From contig CM040121.1 in NCBI GenBank assembly GCA_022559845.1, forward strand, positions 511,976,566 through 512,040,565: DNA of 64,000 bases, written 5' to 3'. Below are positions 23,189 through 35,020 of this stretch, in pieces (positions within the stretch are counted from its first letter, which is position 1; the number at the start of each line of letters is the position of its first letter). The translations under genes were made by a program, and so were the position numbers. This DNA comes from Amorphophallus konjac. Lineage: Eukaryota > Streptophyta > Magnoliopsida > Alismatales > Araceae. A model generated the notes under the pieces. It saw only the letters and a program-made list of their open reading frames with translations, had not been told where the DNA came from and made no database searches.

Positions 23189-23854
23189 TCATACATTTTC
23201 TATATTTACATCAAGAAATTAAAAGAACTCTAGGCATGCTAAATATTTCGACGATCAAACCCACAAATCACACGATTCACGAAGCTAAATCGTAGGAAAT
23301 GACAATAAGAAGTGACAGGGTTCCATCCCCCTTCCTTAAACACGAGAAATCACGCAGATCTAGCTACCTCGTTCTTCGTAGAAAAACCCACCCCATGAGC
23401 ATGATGCGACCCCACCAAGCGAACCACCGCCGTCTCACCGTCGAGCTCGCCTCCCCGCTGCTCCACAGCTCGACCAGAGCTCCTCACCACCGCCTGTCTG
23501 GAGTCGGGAGAGGAGGAAGCTCGGAAGAGAGAGAGAGGGAGAGAGAGGGGTGTGACGTGAGGGAGAGAAGGGGGAGGGCAACTCCCGCCGTGGTTTTGGG
23601 GAAAATGGGGTTTTCTTCTTTTTTGTGGTTAAAACCCTTATTATGCAAGAAGCCCCCCCCCCAAAGAATCGAAATTGGAATTTTGCCCTCTCTTTACTTG
23701 ATTTAATCAATTAAATTTTAAAATCTCCATAAATATCGTATTTCCCTCAAAAACCTTCTAAACAATATTTCAAAAATTCACGGTCCTTAAAACATTCGTG
23801 AAAATTTTAGATCCGACGCCTAATGGGTGGAAATTTAGAATTCAGGGTATTGCA
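23189..23854 (-). repeat. Tekay-C 3' LTR, second segment
   Basis: Continues the LTR after Tekay-B and matches 40086-40464 plus 47173-47454 of the 5' copy, ending GGGTATTGCA. It includes GA-rich sequence (about 23525-23575) and a C8 run near 23660. Overlapping open frames on both strands here (23299-23710) come from this skewed composition and are broken in the other copy. Confidence 0.9.
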
Positions 23855-23868
23855 GTCCTACCCTCCTT
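23855..23868 (-). other. Tekay-C polypurine tract
   Basis: The minus strand reads AAGGAGGGTAGGAC before the 3' LTR. It is a somewhat impure tract at the expected place. Confidence 0.7.
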
Positions 23869-23944
23869 ATAAAAACTCCGTCCACGAAATTTACACCAAG
23901 GCGCAACCAGGTCAGGGGAGATCTTACCCAAACAAGTATGGAAA

Positions 23945-25111
23945 TCACTGTCGCATCTCATCTTCGCGCTTCCAAGTCGCTTCATCTCCTGAGTGGCACT
24001 GCCAGACCACCTTAACCAGAGGTATGACTTTATTTCTCAATTGTTGCTCGTGTCGATCTCCAATACAAACAGGGCATTCGAGGATAGATAGATCTGGCGT
24101 CACTTCAAGCCACACCGAGTCTTCCAATACATGAGAATCCTCGGGCATGTATTTTTGCAACATCGATACATGGAACACATTATGCACGGCATCCATCTCT
24201 GGGGGTAGCTGCAATCGATACGCCACCAGGCTAACACGTTCCACAATAAGAAAAGGTCCAACATAATGGGGACTCAGCTTCCCATGCTTGTTGAATCGCA
24301 CCACACCTTTCATAGGGGAGACTTATAAGAACATTCGGTCTCCCACTTCAAAGGTAAGATGTCACCTTCGCCAATCTGCTTAACTCTTCTGTCGACTCTA
24401 GGCTGCCTGCAATCTTTGCCTGATCAGCTGAACCACCCCCACACACTGCTACACCAACTTAGGTCATGTCATCACTCGCTCACCAACCTCAAACCAGTCA
24501 AGTGGAGTACGACACGGTCGTCCATACAAATCCTCGTAAGGTGCCATACCCAGACTGAAATGATAGTTGTTGCTGTAAGCGAACTCTACCAACGACAAAT
24601 GATGAATCCACGACCCTTGCCATTCCAGGCAGCAAGCTCTCAACATGTCTTCTAGGGTCTAGATAGTTCTCTCTGACTGCCTATCAGACTGGGGATGATA
24701 AGCTGAACTAAAGGCTAATTTTGTACCCAAAGCCTCTTGAAATCTCCTCCATAAACCAAAAGTGAAGCGGGGGTCCCGATCGGACACAATAAAAATAGGG
24801 ACACCATGCAGGGGAACGATTCGTTCCACATACAATTTAGCCTATCTGTGGACTCCCCAATTCACTTTAATTGGCAACAATCTGGTAGTCTTAGTCAACC
24901 TGTCGACCAGCAACCATATGCCATCATAGCCACCCTGAGTTCTCGACAAACCGACCACAAAATCCATAGTCACATGGTCCCACTTCCATGTAGGAATCTC
25001 TAAAGGCTGCAAAGTGCCACCTGGCCGCTGATGCTCCGCCTTCACTTGCTGACATACTAAACATCTGGCCATGAATTCAGCAACATCCTTCTTCATACCT
25101 GGCTACCAAAA
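23945..25111 (-). pseudogene. Tekay-C integrase and chromodomain (broken)
   Basis: Pieces in order are CLVCQQVKAEHQRPGG (zinc region, about 25050-25000), MDFVVGLSRTQGGYDGIW (first catalytic D), the LSLVEFAYSNNYHFS segment with the catalytic E (about 24590), and KHGKLSPHYVGPFLIVERV. A chromodomain follows (CPVCIGDRHEQQLRNKVIPLVKVVW, EATWKRED, about 24090-23950). Stops interrupt the zinc region (near 25103-25115) and the core. It is clearly more diverged from Tekay-A/B/D than those are from each other. Confidence 0.88.
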
Positions 25112-26716
25112 TTACCTCTTCAAATTGTAGTACATCTTAGTTGCTCTAGGATGCGCGGCATAACGGGGACCATGCGCCTCTTGCAAAATAATTCTCCTCA
25201 CTTGTTCTTCAGCTGAGACATATAACCTGCCTCGAAATCTCACCACTTCATCATCACCGAACTCCACCTCGGCCATCGACAAGACACGAGGTAACTCAGG
25301 GTCCATGCACTGAGCTTCTATCACCTGGCAATAAATAGCTGGCGTTACAGTCAAACTAGCAAGAATGGCAGACCCCCGATCCCAAGGCATCTTAATTTTG
25401 AAAGTCTCCAGTGGTACTTGCTGCCACAGCTTCCACTCTCTCATCATCAAGTGACTGACTACGACCTTCCTGCTCAATGCATCGGCCACAACATTCATTT
25501 TGCCTGACTGATAAGACAAGGTGAAATCATAATCCTTCATATATTCAATCCATCTTCTCTGTCTGAGATTGAGATCCTTCTGTGTGAACACATACTTCAA
25601 GCTCTGGTGGTTAGTGAAAATCTCAAATTTCTCCCCATACAAATAGTGCCTCCAAATCTTCAATGCAAAAATCATGACGGCCAACTCAAGATCATGAGTG
25701 GGATAATTCTCTTCATACGACTTCAACTAGCGGGATGCATAAGCCACCACCTTGCCATTTTGCATCAGCACCGCACTCAAGCCTACCGTGGAGGCATCTA
25801 TGCAAACCATAAAACCACCGGAACTAGAAGGCAATACAAGAACTGGAGTAGAGGTAAGCAATCTCTTCAACTCCCTGAAGCTTTGCTCACACTCATCGGT
25901 CCAAATGAAAGGCACGTCCTTCCGAGTCAACTTGGTCATCGGAGCAACGATTCGAGCAAAGTCTTGAATGAACCTCCTGTAATAACCTGCCAAGCCCAAA
26001 AAGCTTCTAATCTCCGTTGCCGACCTTGGTCTAGGCCACTGGATCACTGCCTCTACTTTAGCTGGGTCAACAAAAATACCATCACCTGATATTACATGCC
26101 CAAGAAAATGTACCTCCCGTAGCTAAAACTCACACTTGCAGAATTTGACATACAGTTGGTGTTCCCGCAATGTCTGCAACACAATTCTCAAGTGATGAGC
26201 ATGTTCCTCCTCGGACTGGGAATAAACAAGAATATCATCCATGAACACCACCACGAACCGGTCTAGATAAGGATGGAACAGCCTATGCATCAGGTCCGTA
26301 AACGCTGCAGGAGCATTCGTGAGCCTGAAAGACATCACCAAAAATTCACAATGCCCATACCTGGTGCTGAAAGCAGTCTTCTCTACATCTGACTCTCTAA
26401 TCCGCAGTTGATAATACCCAGACTGCAAATCAATTCCTGAAAACACCCGGGCTGATTGAAGCTGGTCAAATAAGTCATATATGCGAGGCAACATATACTT
26501 ATTCTTAACGGTAACCTAGTTCAGCTACCTATAATCAATGCACAATCTTAAGCTGTCATCCTTCTTCTTCACAAACAATATAGGCGCACCCAATGGGGAA
26601 AAGTTAGCACGAATATAGCCCTCATTGAGCAACTCCTGCAACTGAGCTCTCAGCTCCCTCAATTCCGCTGGTGCCATACGATAAGGAGCCTTGGATAAAG
26701 GCATCGTGCCAAGCAC
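25112..26716 (-). pseudogene. Tekay-C reverse transcriptase and RNase H (broken)
   Basis: RT pieces are [29 protein letters not shown], then [27 protein letters not shown], and the catalytic FMDDILVYS (about 26250-26225). The tether [16 protein letters not shown] is at about 26000. RNase H has [15 protein letters not shown] and [22 protein letters not shown]. Stops at 26525-26527, 26516-26518, 26123-26125 and 25727-25729 all sit at Gln or Trp positions of relatives. Frame is otherwise kept, so decay here is mostly by point mutation. Confidence 0.92.
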
Positions 26717-27360
26717 AATCTCAATGGTGAAGTCAATTTCCCTCTATGGAGGTAGCCTTGGCAATTTCTCAGGAAAGACATCAGGAAATTCACATACAAT
26801 AGGAACATCTTCTACCCCTTGCTGACCTTGGTCAACCACCACCACTGAAGCAAGAAATCCTTGACATCCAGCATCAAGTAGCCTACGGGCCTTAATAGCT
26901 GAAATAAGAAAACGGGGTGAAGAAGACCGAATACCTTGGAAATAAAATGAGGGTCTCCGAGACTACTGAAAATACACCCTCTTTGAACCACAATCCACTA
27001 CGGCACCATGGGCCTCAAGCCAATCCATACTCAGAATCACATCATAATCTTTCAACTGCAATGCATGAAGTCGAGCTGGCATATTCTGCCCTCCAATCCA
27101 CACAGGCACCTTCTCTAGACAATAAGGAGTGATCATAAAGTCACATGTCCGCAACTCCACTACCAGGTCACAAGACATCTCCATAGTAGACTCCTCAGCA
27201 CAAGCAATGAAATCCTTAGATATGAAAGAATGAGAAGCACTGGAATCAAATAAAACTTGGGCTGCACACCCTAGAATCATGACCGCACCTTCCACCAACT
27301 GGGATGCCTCCACCTCTGCGTGTGTCATATGCACCACGTGCCCTCGAGACCTCTACCTTC
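26717..27360 (-). pseudogene. Tekay-C aspartic protease region
   Basis: Reads AQVLFDSSASHSFIS near 27245. The active site DSGA/DTGA has become DSSA, so the conserved Gly is lost. YDVILSMDWLEAHGAVVDC follows. A stretch 26717-26960 links it to RT with broken frames (FPDVFPEK-like region). Confidence 0.85.
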
Positions 27361-28599
27361 CCACACTAGCTAATCGTGGCATGGGTGGAATCTGCATCTA
27401 CTGCTAGAACTGTTGTTGCGGCTGCTACTGGGGGTGGAACTGCTACTGCTGAAATTGATGAGGTTGATGCGGCCTCTGAGGACAATCACGAGCCATATGC
27501 CCCACCTGATCATACCGGAAGCACATCACAGGAACCTGGCATGGTCTGCTGGGGTGAGAGCCACCACACCGTGGACACAACCCCTGTTGTCCACTCACTG
27601 AACCCTAGCACTGAAATGGTACTGGCTGCTATACGCTGCCCACTGAACTCTACCTCTGATCCTGTCGATCATGACGTTTCCTACCAAATCTGGCCTTCCG
27701 AAACGTCCTCTTAATCTTCGAGCCAAATGATGTGGAACCCGCAGCCAAAGTCGCTGAAGGGGATGGACCTGACTTGCCTAAACCATGCTGGAATGTACTC
27801 TGCTTCTGAATAGAACTCTACTGACTGCGGCTTGTTTGTGCCTACCCTATCTTGGCCTGCTCCTGAGTCCTTTCCAATTCTTCCTCCAAATCTACAGATG
27901 TTTGATAAGCTACCTCGATGTCAGTCATGCGGGTGGCAACCACCACGTGCCTGAGCTCAGCCCTCAAGTCTCTAATGAACTGCCGGGTCTTCATCCTCTC
28001 ATCAGCCATAATGTGGGGCGCATAACGGCCCAACTCAAAAAACCTGGAGCGTTAGTGCATCACGGACATATCTCCTTAAGTCAACTCCATAAATTGGTAC
28101 ATCTTCTTAGATCTGACATGCTCGGGGCTGAAAACACGTTCAAATGCTTCAAGAAACTCCCGCCATGAAATCTACTGTAAAGGGCGAGAATGAAATGCCG
28201 ATTCCCATTCTGTAGTCCACCATGACAAAACTAGACCCTGCAATTGATAGCTAGCCAGTAACACATTCTCATCTTCCATGCATTCCATGGAGCGGAACAC
28301 CCTTTCCATCGCATCAATCCAAGCTCTTGCTACATCCGGGTCTGGTTGTCCCTCAAATTGAGGTGGGTGGAACTGCAAAAACTCCTTAATACTCGCCCAC
28401 GGCCTCCTTGAGATGAAGAACCCACTTCGTCCTCCCTACTATACAGCCAGAGATAGAACTGATACATGCCTTCAATAAATTTCTCACGCCCATGAGCTCC
28501 TACTGCTGCCACTCCAGCCGCAATCGATGCTCTACTCTGACCCTCTTGGTCCTCGGCCGGCTGCTCTTGCTGGGAGCGAGTCCTCCTCCTAGGCGCCAT
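27361..28599 (-). pseudogene. Tekay-C Gag with zinc knuckles (broken)
   Basis: Starts at MAPRRRTRSQQ (28599). The gag core is FHPPQFEGQPDPDVARAWIDAMERVF, SWWTTEW, and RYAPHIMADERMKTRQFIRDLR. Near 27490-27590 two knuckles can be read: CPRCGGSHPSRPC, and CFRYDQVGHMARDC, whose second Cys has become Tyr. A Gln-rich linker (about 27390-27480) is full of TAG codons where CAG is expected. Indels and stops occur throughout. Confidence 0.87.
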
Positions 28600-28740
28600 G
28601 ATCCTCTAACACACATGAAAAGGAAACAATAAAATCAACAAAACACGCGGGGCCCTATACCAGTTGCCAACATTACTGCATATTATGGACATTCTAGACT
28701 GCCACAATCACTTAGATTCCTATACACCCCCACAACCATG

Positions 28741-28751
28741 CTCTGATACCA
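28741..28751 (-). other. Tekay-C primer-binding site (tRNA-iMet)
   Basis: The minus strand reads TGGTATCAGAG two bases inside the 5' LTR, complementary to the 3' end of initiator tRNA-Met. Confidence 0.9.
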
Positions 28752-28753
28752 TC

Positions 28754-30423
28754 TGTAATGACCCAAGATCCGAACACCGAGAAAGACCCCGATATTCTTG
28801 GATCCTGGCCCGCCACCCACGAGCCCGGGGCTCGAAAGGGTTAAAGGAATGGAGTGACAGTGTATAAGAATCTAAATCATTGCAACCTAACAATAATTAA
28901 CATGATTAATTGTAGGAAATAAATAGTTATACCATTTAACAATTACACAATTCATAAATTATATAGTCTAGAGTCTATATGTCCAAACATAAATGCAGTA
29001 AACTAAAAAGGGTACAAGACCACGGGGCATACCCCGTCCCTGACAACTAGCGCTAATACTGACCACTAGCTCCTCATGAGACCTCCGAAGTGCTACGAGC
29101 AAGCCGCACCACACCTAAAAGTAAAAGGGGTGGGCCTCATCTCATCGGCTTAGTAGGGGTCCCGCGGATCCCCACCTCGCGGCGGCAAATACACGGTGCA
29201 ATAAATAACAATCCGAAATAATAACCATAACAAAAGACAGCATTAAATAATTAAAGGAAGCAACTACATTACACGAGTATCAATTCTATTAATAACAAAC
29301 CACAAGTAAGAACCGTACAACGGAATGCCCTCGGCCGCCCGAACACTAAGTCACAATTGCAAGAAACTAGGGTCGCTACACTTAAGTGACGGGAGCACTA
29401 CCCACCAGAAGCAAGGTTGGATGCATCCACTGACGACTTAGTCCACAACCTCAGGTGTCTCCCTACACGCCCCAGGCGGACACTGAGACACCGTACACGG
29501 AACACAAGACAAGGGTCTAGTCAGGGTCGTGCTCGTCAGCACGCGTCCAAAGTCCCCGACCACGTGTGCACACACTGACTAACTGCGCTACATCAGGCCC
29601 TCTAGCTAGTTTTCCTCCCAGCCCGGACTCGAGCCGCCACAGTGGGAGGCCCTACGAAAATCAGCCTAAAACCATCTCTCCTGGGTCTAGCCCTCCACTA
29701 CTCCCGAGTGGGTCGGCACACGCGTGCCCAGGTAAGCTACGACTAGTGGGAAAATGTCACTCTAAGCAAGGACCCGCTGGGAAACCGTCGTGGACACAAG
29801 CACATCGCATGAAACACGAGCCTAAGTAGTAAGGCAAGGTTGCCGAGGTTTCTATCTCCAAAATCATAAACTATTCTCATTCTCCGCCATGGGGTATACC
29901 CATGGGTTCTAGTCAAATCATCGGGCGTCCCGCCAAGAGACGGCCCTTGCGGGGTTTACGCGGCGAATTACTTATTTATTTTATCCTAAACATCTCTACT
30001 TAAGTTCCGGGTGGAAAACCAAGTTTTCGGGGCAAAAAGCCATTTTATGCACTCAATCAGGGGGAGTAAGTCGACTTGGTTAGAGGGTCAGTCGACCTAC
30101 TTTGAATGCGGTCAAGGCTGGCGTCGCGTTCATTAGAGACGCGGTCAGTCGACTAGCCGCGATCTTCGTGAACGTGAACGCGATCGGTGGCGCGACTACG
30201 TTCCTCATGAACACTGTCCCCCTGGCCCCGAGACCAGAGTTACTGACCTAGCCCCCCTCGTGTTGAACGTGGTCCCTGGGTAGGGCGTGACCTCTCCCAG
30301 AACCTTAACATGGTAGGAAGACTGACTGCGTTCAATCTTCGAGAATCGGGAAGGGCGAACTGCCCCAAATCTCACCCCACTCGACTCAAACGAGGGGGAA
30401 AACATACAATATATCTGTTATGA
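28754..30423 (-). repeat. Tekay-C 5' LTR, first segment
   Basis: From the LTR 3' end (TGTAATGACCC on plus) to the Tekay-D insertion; the last five bases, TATGA (30419-30423), are the left TSD. It has a candidate splice acceptor CCCCTTTTACTTTTAG (intron end 29115), the palindrome at 29889-29907 and a cluster of GCGTTC/GAACGCG/GCGGTC units at about 30105-30330. A GGGGCATACCCC palindrome lies near 29025. Confidence 0.9.
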
Positions 30424-33400
30424 TGCCACGCCCTGAGCCTTTATTACAGCGGAAGACTCGCTCGGGGAGCGCGAACAGCTGGCATGGTAAGCCTCTTGCA
30501 AGCAAGAATCAATCAAAGCGCAAGACAATCACACAAGTAAATGCAATTGCACAAGATTTAATCAAACTTCAACTTTATTTCATAATGCTCAATATTCAAG
30601 ATACAATCACTAATTTGATTTCCATTCTACTAGACTCAAGAAATAGGAAAATTACATTGACTAAATCTAGACACTTTAACTTCCTAAGTCTTCACTCTCA
30701 TCTTTATAACACTTTCACTCGCTTCCGGACCCGCTACTAGTATAGTCCGAATCCGAATCCGAACTATTTCCATCTCCTGAAAAATATTGGAAAGTAGGTC
30801 ATGAGCACACTTGCCCAGTAGGTATCTTCGCATCAACATGAAGGCACTATTTAAGTAATTATCACTTTAGCTCTAAAGAAATAAGGTAAAATCATGCGAA
30901 TGAGAATCAATCATGCGATCAAATCAATAGAAACAAGATAACCATGTAAGATAGAATGATCAAGAATGAGCTAGCAAGAATATAATAAGAACATGATATT
31001 GGCCTTCCATGAACAAGAATGTAACGAGATTGTACTAGCAAGCCACATATTCATCACACTAGTCTCTTTTGAGTACATAGTTCGTGAATTTCTGTGGAAT
31101 ATCAAGCAAGAATGTCATGTCGTGCCGTGGATCTTCACTTATTTATAGAAATAGTACTCCCAGCGCAATGCGACGCCAGTAGCATCATACCCCATGGTTT
31201 ATAAAATATTATGTTTCCGGCAATCAGCCGAGGGGACTAGCATAGAGCCCTTGAACACAATCAATGCTCGATCGCATCTTCAGTTATAAATTAAGCTACT
31301 TCCACGCAGTATAACAGTAAAGTATGGCCAAGAATATAGCACTTCCAATAATTCCATGATAACTAAAATCAATGAATGAATGCTTCAACATAAGAATGTA
31401 GGAGTCAAGAAATAGAATTTAAACAATGTCATGCTCACAGAAATAAATCGACAGCATAACGGTATTTTCCTTAACTTCCATTTCTTTTAGATCAATTTAA
31501 GCAATATGACAAGTTCTAGATCATCAAGGTTTGTCTAGAATCATTGGAACATCAACCCTTGGTCAAACCTTGGGTTAACAAATGCAAGCTATGTAACGGT
31601 CATTGGCTGGGCCGTTACATTATGTAACGCGCCAGTAATAGGCCGTTACAGTGATCCGAGTCCAGAAGGATAAAAATAGACTCAGAGGAATGTGACGATC
31701 TGGCACTATGCCGTTACGTGAGCCTGACGGTCCAGTTCAAGGCCGTTACATTTCAAGAATCAAAACCACGATAGAGTGTTCTAATTAATGGGCTTTTATT
31801 GGTACAACCAACTCGGCGTCCTAGTGGGAATCCCAGGCTCGCGGAGAATTACGGAGGCCTTGAAATAATGATTTTATAGTCCATTGGAAGGAATATCCAA
31901 TAGAGAGGTCCTCATGTCCAAGATGGTGTTCCTATAGTGCAAAGTGTGAACTAATTACAACATACCGGAATATGTGCCATGTACGTATAGAATTGACTCT
32001 ATTGACAAAGAGAGACATGTATAATCAATGTGAAAATCATGATAAAAACTCCATCAATACAACGTCTAAAAGTCATGCTTTATAGTACAAAACTATAGAA
32101 TTTGATTTAACATAACTTAAGTAGAAGTGATAACAAAACATGTAATACCTATCATGAATAATCAAATATCCTTAAAATCACATGATTAGGTTTAAACCAT
32201 AATAAGATTGGCAGGTTATATTCTGTCATAGGGTTGACAGAACACAGGATATAACGATCTTAAGAGGGGGTGTCACAGTGAAAGTAACGGTCATGATCAG
32301 GCCGTTACTTGAATGTAACGCGTCTGTCCAAGCGTGTTAGAAACATCAGTGCAATTCAAATACTACAGAGTTTGTAACGGTCTGTAGTAGGGCCGTTACT
32401 TGAAAGTGGCGGTCCTATGCTAGTGCGTTATAGTATCTGTTAACAGAAAACAATCATAGAAACTAAGAGATCAACTCACATCATGTCTCTTATCAAAATA
32501 TGATGAGTTTCTAGTCATGTTAATGAAGTAAGGCCATCTACATGCATAGGTAATCATGAATAGATGAATAGTCATGTTTTAATTTCTTAATTTGGCTAAG
32601 AGGTGCATGATGTGCATAGAACAAATAAAACATGAAATCAATGCTCTATAATGCATGGAATTCAATCAAACCAGAGGGCTTTTAGTCCTATCATGTTATT
32701 TTTGCCGTTCATGAGATAACCTACCTCTTTACTTAGACTGTAGTTTCTGAATTTGGTTGAGAACCTTGCCCTAGATCCCTTCCTTCTCTTGTGACTTTTT
32801 CAGCAACTTCTTTAGGCTCTAACTCCACGCCCTCTTGACCTAAAGATGTGAAATTCGGAGGGGAGTTAGTCTAAAGTATTGTAAACAAATACCTCTAAAG
32901 AACTTACCTGAGATAATGACTCCTTACTTTGCTTCTTTACGTCCCAAAAGTAGGGGTCGCACAGTTCAGATCTATGCCCTATTTATAGAGTTTAGACTAG
33001 GGTTTAAAGATTAGATCGAGTTTAGAGTCATTATTTCATCAAATCCCAATCTCTAAGAGTCCTTAGTAACATTACAAGCCTTCCCAAGTCGATCCATAGT
33101 GGATAGGAACATCAAGTTCCAATCTTTTCATGAGTTCTTTTACTCACGGAATCTGCAGACATGTGACGGTCTAGTGTCCATGCGTCACTTGCTTGTGACG
33201 GTCTCGCGATAGACCGTTACAGTCTTCGTAGGTAGAGTTCAAATAGATTAAAACTCTTTTGATAGTTATCTAGATATTTATCCCTATATAAATTGTACTC
33301 ATCTTTTAAAATTCGTGGATAGGCTTAAATACCTTCTAGAATATGGGACTAACTTAATGGGCCTGAGTTAAAAACCTTTTAGACTTTAATTAAGTGGGTT

Positions 33401-33507
33401 GGGTTAATTGATCAACACTACTTGGCCTTATAATGACTTATTAATCAAATAAACCATTTATAAATTTATTTAGGCCTTTATTATTTATGAAGTTCTGGGG
33501 CACGACA
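30424..33507 (-). repeat. Tekay-D 3' LTR, 3084 bp
   Basis: Runs TGCCACGCCC ... GGGGCACGACA on plus. TATA box at 32980-32987, conserved hairpin block at 31801-31917. The inverted-unit clusters match those of the 5' copy. Confidence 0.95.
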
Positions 33508-35020
33508 CCCTCCCCCACTTAGGAAGAATTTGGTCCCCAAATTCAATACATTGATTGAGGAGAGTGTACTTACAGTCAAACAATTCCGGGAATCTTTTCT
33601 TCATGGCCGATTCTGTTTCCCATGTTGCTTCATAAGGCCATGCTTTCTTCCATTGAATCTTAACCATAGGAATGACCTTATTTCTGAGTTGACGTACTTC
33701 TCGTTCCAAAATCTTCATTGGCGTTTGTTCATATGTCAAGTCATTCTGAATCCCCAGATTGTCATAAGTGATAATGTGATCTGGATCATACACATACTTC
33801 TTCAGCATCGAGACGTGAAATATGTCATGAACTCCTGCTAACTGTGGTGGCAAAGCCAATTTATAAGCCACTTCACCGATCCTTTCGAGGATTTCAAATG
33901 GACCGATAAATCTTGGAGTTAGCTTTCCTTTAATGTCAAATCTTCGAATACCACGACCCGGAGAAACCTTTAGATATACATGTTCTCCTACTTGAAATTC
34001 CAAGTCGCGCCTTCGATTGTCAACATAATATTTCTGCATATCTTGTGCCATTTTCATCCTTTCCTGAATGAGCTTGATTTTCTCTATAGAATCCCTGATT
34101 AAATCGGGGCCTAGAAATTACATTTCCCCTATTTCATTCCAACATATTGGTGATCGACAACTTTTCCCATATAGAGCTTCAAAAGGTGCCATTTGTATGC
34201 TTGCTTGATAGCTGTTGTTATATGCAAATTCTACCAAAGGTAAGTGATCATGCCAACTTTCTCCAAAATTAATGACACAAGCCCTGAGCATATCTTCTAC
34301 CACCTGATTTGTCCTTTCTGTTTGACCATCAGTTTGTGGATGGAAAGCGGTGCTAAAATTCAATCTAGTTCCAAGTGAATTTTGTAGGCTCTTCCAGAAT
34401 TGTGATGTGAATCGGGGATCTCTATCTGATACAATAGCAACAAGGACTCCATGTAACTTGACAATTTCTTTTATGTATAGTGCTGCTATAATATCTACAG
34501 ACCATCGACTTTTTATTGATATGAAATGTGCAGATTTAGTCAATCGGTCTATAATTACCCATATTCCATCGTGTCCACCTCTTGTCTTAGGTAGTCCCAT
34601 AATGAAATCCATTCCTATCCTCTCTCATTTCCATTCCGGAATACTTAAGGGATGTAATTTACCTGCGGGTCTGAAATGTTCCGCCTTCACTTGTTGACAT
34701 GTGAGACACGGAGATACGAAGTCAGCTACTTCCCTCTTCATATTGGGCCACCAAAAGTTTCTTTTGAGATCCTGATACATTTTTGTACCTCCTGGATGAA
34801 TGGTATACTTTGATTTATGTGCTTCTTCTAAGATCAATTTCTTTGTATCTTCATGATCGGGTATACACATTCGGCCCTTGAATAGCATTCTTCCATCTTC
34901 GGATATAGAAAAATCCGGTCTTTGTTCAATATTGGCCTTAATTTCCAGTAAAATTAGGTCATCCTCTTGTAACTTGGCCAAATCCTCAATCAATGTTGGT
35001 TGAGCTCGGATATTTGCCAT
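33485..35020 (-). pseudogene. Tekay-D integrase and chromodomain
   Basis: A single frame with two internal stops (34625-34627 at a Trp position, 34118-34120 at a Gln position). It holds the zinc region (EEAHKSKYTIHPGGTKMYQDLKR; one zinc Cys motif reads PCLTCQQVKAEH after SCLTC-like relatives), [61 protein letters not shown] and the chromodomain (PMKILEREVRQLRNK, VKIQWKKA, EATWETES). The frame runs on through the PPT and ends 23 bp inside the LTR at 33485, so the C-terminus is extended compared with Tekay-A. Confidence 0.93.
33508..33521 (-). other. Tekay-D polypurine tract
   Basis: Same G-rich purine tract as Tekay-A, adjacent to the 3' LTR. Confidence 0.85.

Noticed and set aside
23299..23710. 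Overlapping open frames on both strands (135 and 91 codons)
   Set aside because: They come from GA- and GC-rich LTR sequence of Tekay-C; the matching region of the other LTR does not keep the frames.
29020..29035. GGGGCATACCCC in the Tekay-C LTR taken as a LINE 3' end, as at 51740
   Set aside because: Flanking sequence shows no LINE similarity and no A-tail, and it is continuous with Tekay-C LTR; a chance match of a short palindrome.
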